8,719 nucleotides of DNA from an uncultured Prevotellaceae bacterium (GTDB lineage: Bacteria > Bacteroidota > Bacteroidia > Bacteroidales > Muribaculaceae). Positions 7,162 to 8,719 of the stretch are shown piece after piece. The number at the start of each line of letters is the position of its first letter. Position 1 is the stretch's first letter. The stretch spans positions 1-8,719 of the forward strand of contig UQLZ01000073.1 in NCBI GenBank assembly GCA_900541935.1, written 5' to 3'. Below the pieces are notes generated by a model. That model worked only from the letters and a program-made list of their open reading frames with translations. It did no database searches and was not told the origin of the DNA. The translations under genes and the position numbers were made by a program.

Positions 7162-7186
7162 TTTGGCAGCATTTGGAGTCTTTTGG
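7162..7186. repeat. Three TTTGG boxes in 10-bp helical phase upstream of the recombinase
   Basis: TTTGG occurs at 7162-7166, 7172-7176 and 7182-7186, so the starts are exactly 10 bp apart and fall on one face of the helix. The first and third extend to TTTTGGC. They lie between the tRNA and the recombinase start at 7228. Such spacing suits cooperative protein binding, for example recombinase arm sites or autoregulation; this is inferred from position only. Confidence 0.4.
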
Positions 7187-7227
7187 CGAAGGAGGTATGC
7201 AAATACCTTGTTAAAGTTTTTCAAGCC

Positions 7228-8463
7228 ATGGCAAGTACGAAATTCTATCTTGACCACCGCAACGTCGCCGACGGTTGCGAGTGCCCGTTGAAGATTGCAA
7301 TCTTCACGGCACAGAACACGAGTTTTATCAATCTCGGTTTTAAGTTGCTTCCGAAACAGTGGGATAAAGCAAACTTCCGAGTAGTGAATCACCCCCAAAA
7401 AGAGGCTCTAAATCTGCTGCTTAACCAGCGTAAGCAGGAAATAGACATGCTCATTTTTGAGTACACTAAAAGCGGCAGAACTGAACTCACAGCGAAAGAA
7501 ATTAAGGACTTGATTCTTGCCCGAGACAAAGAGGGCACTGAAAAGAAAGTCCCCAAAAATGCTTTCGTTCCCTACTTCGAGCGTTTTATTCAACGCTACA
7601 AAGGGCGTACCTACGACCTCTATAAATGCACATTAAAGAAGGTCATCACCTATGTAGGTATGCAAAAAGTGGAGTCATTGGTCTTTGAGGACATCAATAA
7701 AGAATGGCTTTATGGCTTAGATGACTTCCTCGCACAGACCTCTCCGTCGCAAAATGCTCGCAACATTCACTTCCGTAACATTCGTGCTGTCTTTAATGAC
7801 GCAATCGACGAGGAAGTGACTGTGCACTACCCATTTAGAAAGTTCAAAATCAAGCCTGTAAAAACGAGAAAACGCTCGTTTAAGGTTGAAGTTTTGAGAA
7901 AGATCTTCAACACTCCTATCGACGGCTTCGAGGAAAAGTACCGCGACATCTTCAAATTGATATTCTGCCTCTGCGGAATAAATATCGTGGATTTATGCAA
8001 CCTTAAATACATTGAAGATGGTCGCATCGAGTACGACCGAGCAAAGACCAGCCGCCACTATTCTATCAAGGTAGAGCCGGAAGCAATGGCGATAATCGAG
8101 AAGTACCGTGGCAAGGATTGGCTCATCAATCCGCTTGACACCAACAAGGACTATCGCTGCTATTATATGCGGCTCTGCTACGGCTTGAAAACGCTGAAAG
8201 AGACGCTTAACGCCCTTGATGACGGCATAAAGATTGACGAGCTTACCACATACTGGGCTCGCCACTCGTGGGCTACGGTTGCCGCCAGCCTCGATATTCC
8301 AAAGGAAACTATCGCGGCAGCCCTCGGGCACGGCGGCAACACCGTTACCGACATCTACATCGACTTCGACCAGAAGAAGGTGGACGAGGCAAACCGAAAA
8401 GTCCTCGACTACGTTTTCGGTGCACCTGAGAAGAAAAAACGAGGTCGTCCAAGAAAGGCATAA
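7228..8463 (+). CDS. Tyrosine recombinase / integrase of a tRNA-Ser-integrated element
   Basis: The protein has 411 residues, the usual size for Bacteroidota integrases. Residues 1 to about 90 form an arm-binding-like domain (KFYLDHRNVADG, CPLKIAI, then GFKLLPKQWD), about 110-215 a SAM-like core-binding domain, and the rest the catalytic domain. Visible catalytic residues are K273 (DRAKT), R345 in YWARHSWAT (Y342 replaces the first histidine of HxxR, normal in this group), H368 in LGH and nucleophile Y377 in TDIYID. At the usual first-arginine site the protein reads GINIVDL, so N252 stands there; CTnDOT IntDOT also lacks this arginine. The last residues, KKRGRPRKA, form an AT-hook-like tail with RGRP at 405-408. 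I prefer ATG 7228 because homologues begin near this point; an in-frame ATG at 7153 would add 25 unusual residues across the TTTGG boxes. GC content is visibly higher in the 3' half than in the chromosomal genes to the left. The expected job is integration and excision at tRNA-Ser. Confidence 0.92.
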   Translation: MASTKFYLDHRNVADGCECPLKIAIFTAQNTSFINLGFKLLPKQWDKANFRVVNHPQKEALNLLLNQRKQEIDMLIFEYTKSGRTELTAKEIKDLILARDKEGTEKKVPKNAFVPYFERFIQRYKGRTYDLYKCTLKKVITYVGMQKVESLVFEDINKEWLYGLDDFLAQTSPSQNARNIHFRNIRAVFNDAIDEEVTVHYPFRKFKIKPVKTRKRSFKVEVLRKIFNTPIDGFEEKYRDIFKLIFCLCGINIVDLCNLKYIEDGRIEYDRAKTSRHYSIKVEPEAMAIIEKYRGKDWLINPLDTNKDYRCYYMRLCYGLKTLKETLNALDDGIKIDELTTYWARHSWATVAASLDIPKETIAAALGHGGNTVTDIYIDFDQKKVDEANRKVLDYVFGAPEKKKRGRPRKA

Positions 8464-8466
8464 TCA

Positions 8467-8597
8467 ATGACTTTTTCGATGATGTTTTTCGTGACTTTTT
8501 CGTTGATAATTTGGTTGACATTATCGTTGACTATTTCAATGACCCTATCGGTGCAAGTTTGATGACATTTTCGATGACTTTTTTGATGACCTTATAG
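8467..8597. repeat. Degenerate 12-bp tandem repeat array (about 11 units) after the recombinase gene
   Basis: Eleven head-to-tail units can be aligned with starts at 8467, 8479, 8491, 8503, 8515, 8527, 8539, 8551, 8562, 8574 and 8586. All are 12 bp except the eighth, which is 11. The consensus is DTGACNTTTTCG. TG at positions 2-3 is invariant, A at 4 is in ten of eleven units, and the T-run with CG end is the next best conserved. A degenerate twelfth unit (8598-8610) overlaps the end of the convergent gene. Units 5-8 and 9-12 resemble each other in order (position 6 reads A, T, C in both sets), giving a period of about 48 bp. It is not CRISPR-like because there are no unique spacers. The array fills the gap between the recombinase and a convergent gene. 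Function unknown; arrayed protein-binding sites of the element are the simplest reading. Confidence 0.85.
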
Positions 8598-8599
8598 GT

Positions 8600-8612
8600 G
8601 TCAATCCTTGAC
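8600..8612. repeat. TTGAC inverted repeat closing the 12-bp array
   Basis: GTCAA (8600-8604), TCC and TTGAC (8608-8612) form a 5-bp inverted repeat built from the same TTGAC core as the array units, placed exactly where the array ends. It overlaps the stop codon of the convergent gene (8601-8603). Confidence 0.4.
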
Positions 8613-8719
8613 CGGATAGAAGCTGCCTTTGATTAACTGCGACATTCCTTGTGAAGTGAATGTCGCAGTTAACTTTTCGCAGACGTAGCGTTTGCCACGA
8701 ATGATGAAAAGGCTGCGAG
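8601..8719 (-). CDS. 3' end of an unidentified element gene (partial)
   Basis: The last 38 codons of a minus-strand gene are visible, ending with TGA at 8603-8601; the 5' part lies beyond the window. The end includes IIRGKRYVCEKLTATF and a final GSFYPVKD. The layout, a G-K-R-Y-V-C-E-K-L strand followed by a short loop and G-x-F-Y near the C-terminus, resembles the end of small conserved Bacteroidota proteins found on mobile elements, but I cannot name a family and assign no function. The frame is supported by protein-like composition; the other two minus-strand frames look unnatural or stop early. It converges on the recombinase gene with the 12-bp array between them. A perfect 15-bp inverted repeat lies within the coding part. 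Confidence 0.6.
   Translation of the reverse strand, partial: RSLFIIRGKRYVCEKLTATFTSQGMSQLIKGSFYPVKD
8633..8672. repeat. Perfect 15-bp inverted repeat inside the partial gene
   Basis: TTAACTGCGACATTC (8633-8647) is the exact reverse complement of bases 8658-8672, with a 10-base spacer that can add three more pairs (CTT/AAG). On the plus strand CTTTTCGC follows, a weak T-tail, so it could stop read-through from the recombinase gene. On the minus strand no T-run follows. It sits fully inside coding sequence, which is unusual for a terminator. Confidence 0.7.

Noticed and set aside
6984..7214. Protein-coding frame across the tRNA
   Set aside because: It reads through a clear tRNA-Ser and its terminator and has no protein-like features.
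7191..7215. GGAGGT followed by a five-codon leader peptide before the integrase
   Set aside because: The ATG follows the GGAGGT with no spacing, too close for normal initiation, and Bacteroidota rarely depend on such sites.
7153..7227. N-terminal extension of the integrase from ATG 7153
   Set aside because: The added residues do not resemble integrase N-termini and overlap the phased TTTGG boxes; ATG 7228 begins right before the recognised domain.
8515..8532. TTGACA/TTGACT as sigma-70 -35 boxes
   Set aside because: These are array units, TTGACA is not the Bacteroidota -33 element, and no TAnnTTTG lies at the right distance.
8467..8597. CRISPR array
   Set aside because: Units are contiguous 12-mers that vary throughout; there are no constant repeats separated by unique spacers and no cas gene.
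8467..8640. Minus-strand coding through the array (Val-Ile-Lys/Glu-rich helix-like frames)
   Set aside because: The frames lack a usable start codon, contain stops after the 11-bp unit, and the adjacent partial gene already ends at 8601 in another frame.

Overview
The window looks like a Bacteroidales (Bacteroidota) chromosome. The evidence is the AT-rich DNA, the lack of good Shine-Dalgarno sites, several matches to the Bacteroidota promoter pattern (TTTG, 19-21 bases, TAnnTTTG), a membrane-anchored AraC-type regulator, and a Bacteroidota-type tyrosine recombinase with the YxARHSWAT box. No gene fixes the genus.

Left part (1-6900), chromosomal housekeeping and accessory genes. Bases 1-551 hold no recognisable gene, but they contain a promoter-like pair (176-206) followed by a clean intrinsic terminator (328-358), so a small RNA of about 145 nt is possible. 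Next are a membrane AraC regulator whose reading frame appears cut 10 codons early by a nonsense codon, and a small YccF-domain membrane protein. On the minus strand, separated from them by a shared hairpin terminator, lie an M16 zinc peptidase and a GNAT acetyltransferase (a tightly coupled pair) and, with its own terminator, an OPT-family oligopeptide transporter. A DMT/EamA exporter is divergent from the OPT gene. The OPT transporter and the peptidase could both serve peptide use, but they are separate transcription units.

Right part (6930-8719), an integrated element. A complete tRNA-Ser(GGA) with its own promoter and a perfect hairpin terminator is followed about 170 bp later, in the same direction, by a tyrosine recombinase. 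This is the classic layout of an element integrated at the 3' end of a tRNA gene, so the chromosome would lie to the left and the element to the right. The other att copy lies outside the window.

The most unusual structure is just after the recombinase stop codon. About eleven degenerate 12-bp tandem units (consensus DTGACNTTTTCG, 8467-8597) fill the whole gap between the recombinase and a convergent partial gene on the minus strand. The array shows a second-order period of about 48 bp, has one 11-bp unit that breaks the phase, and ends in a small TTGAC inverted repeat. The recombinase ends in an AT-hook-like tail (RGRP), lacks the usual first catalytic arginine, and is preceded by three TTTGG boxes spaced exactly 10 bp apart. 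The convergent gene contains a perfect 15-bp inverted repeat inside its coding sequence. Recombinase, upstream boxes, 12-bp array and inverted repeat could together form a control or recombination module; that is an inference.
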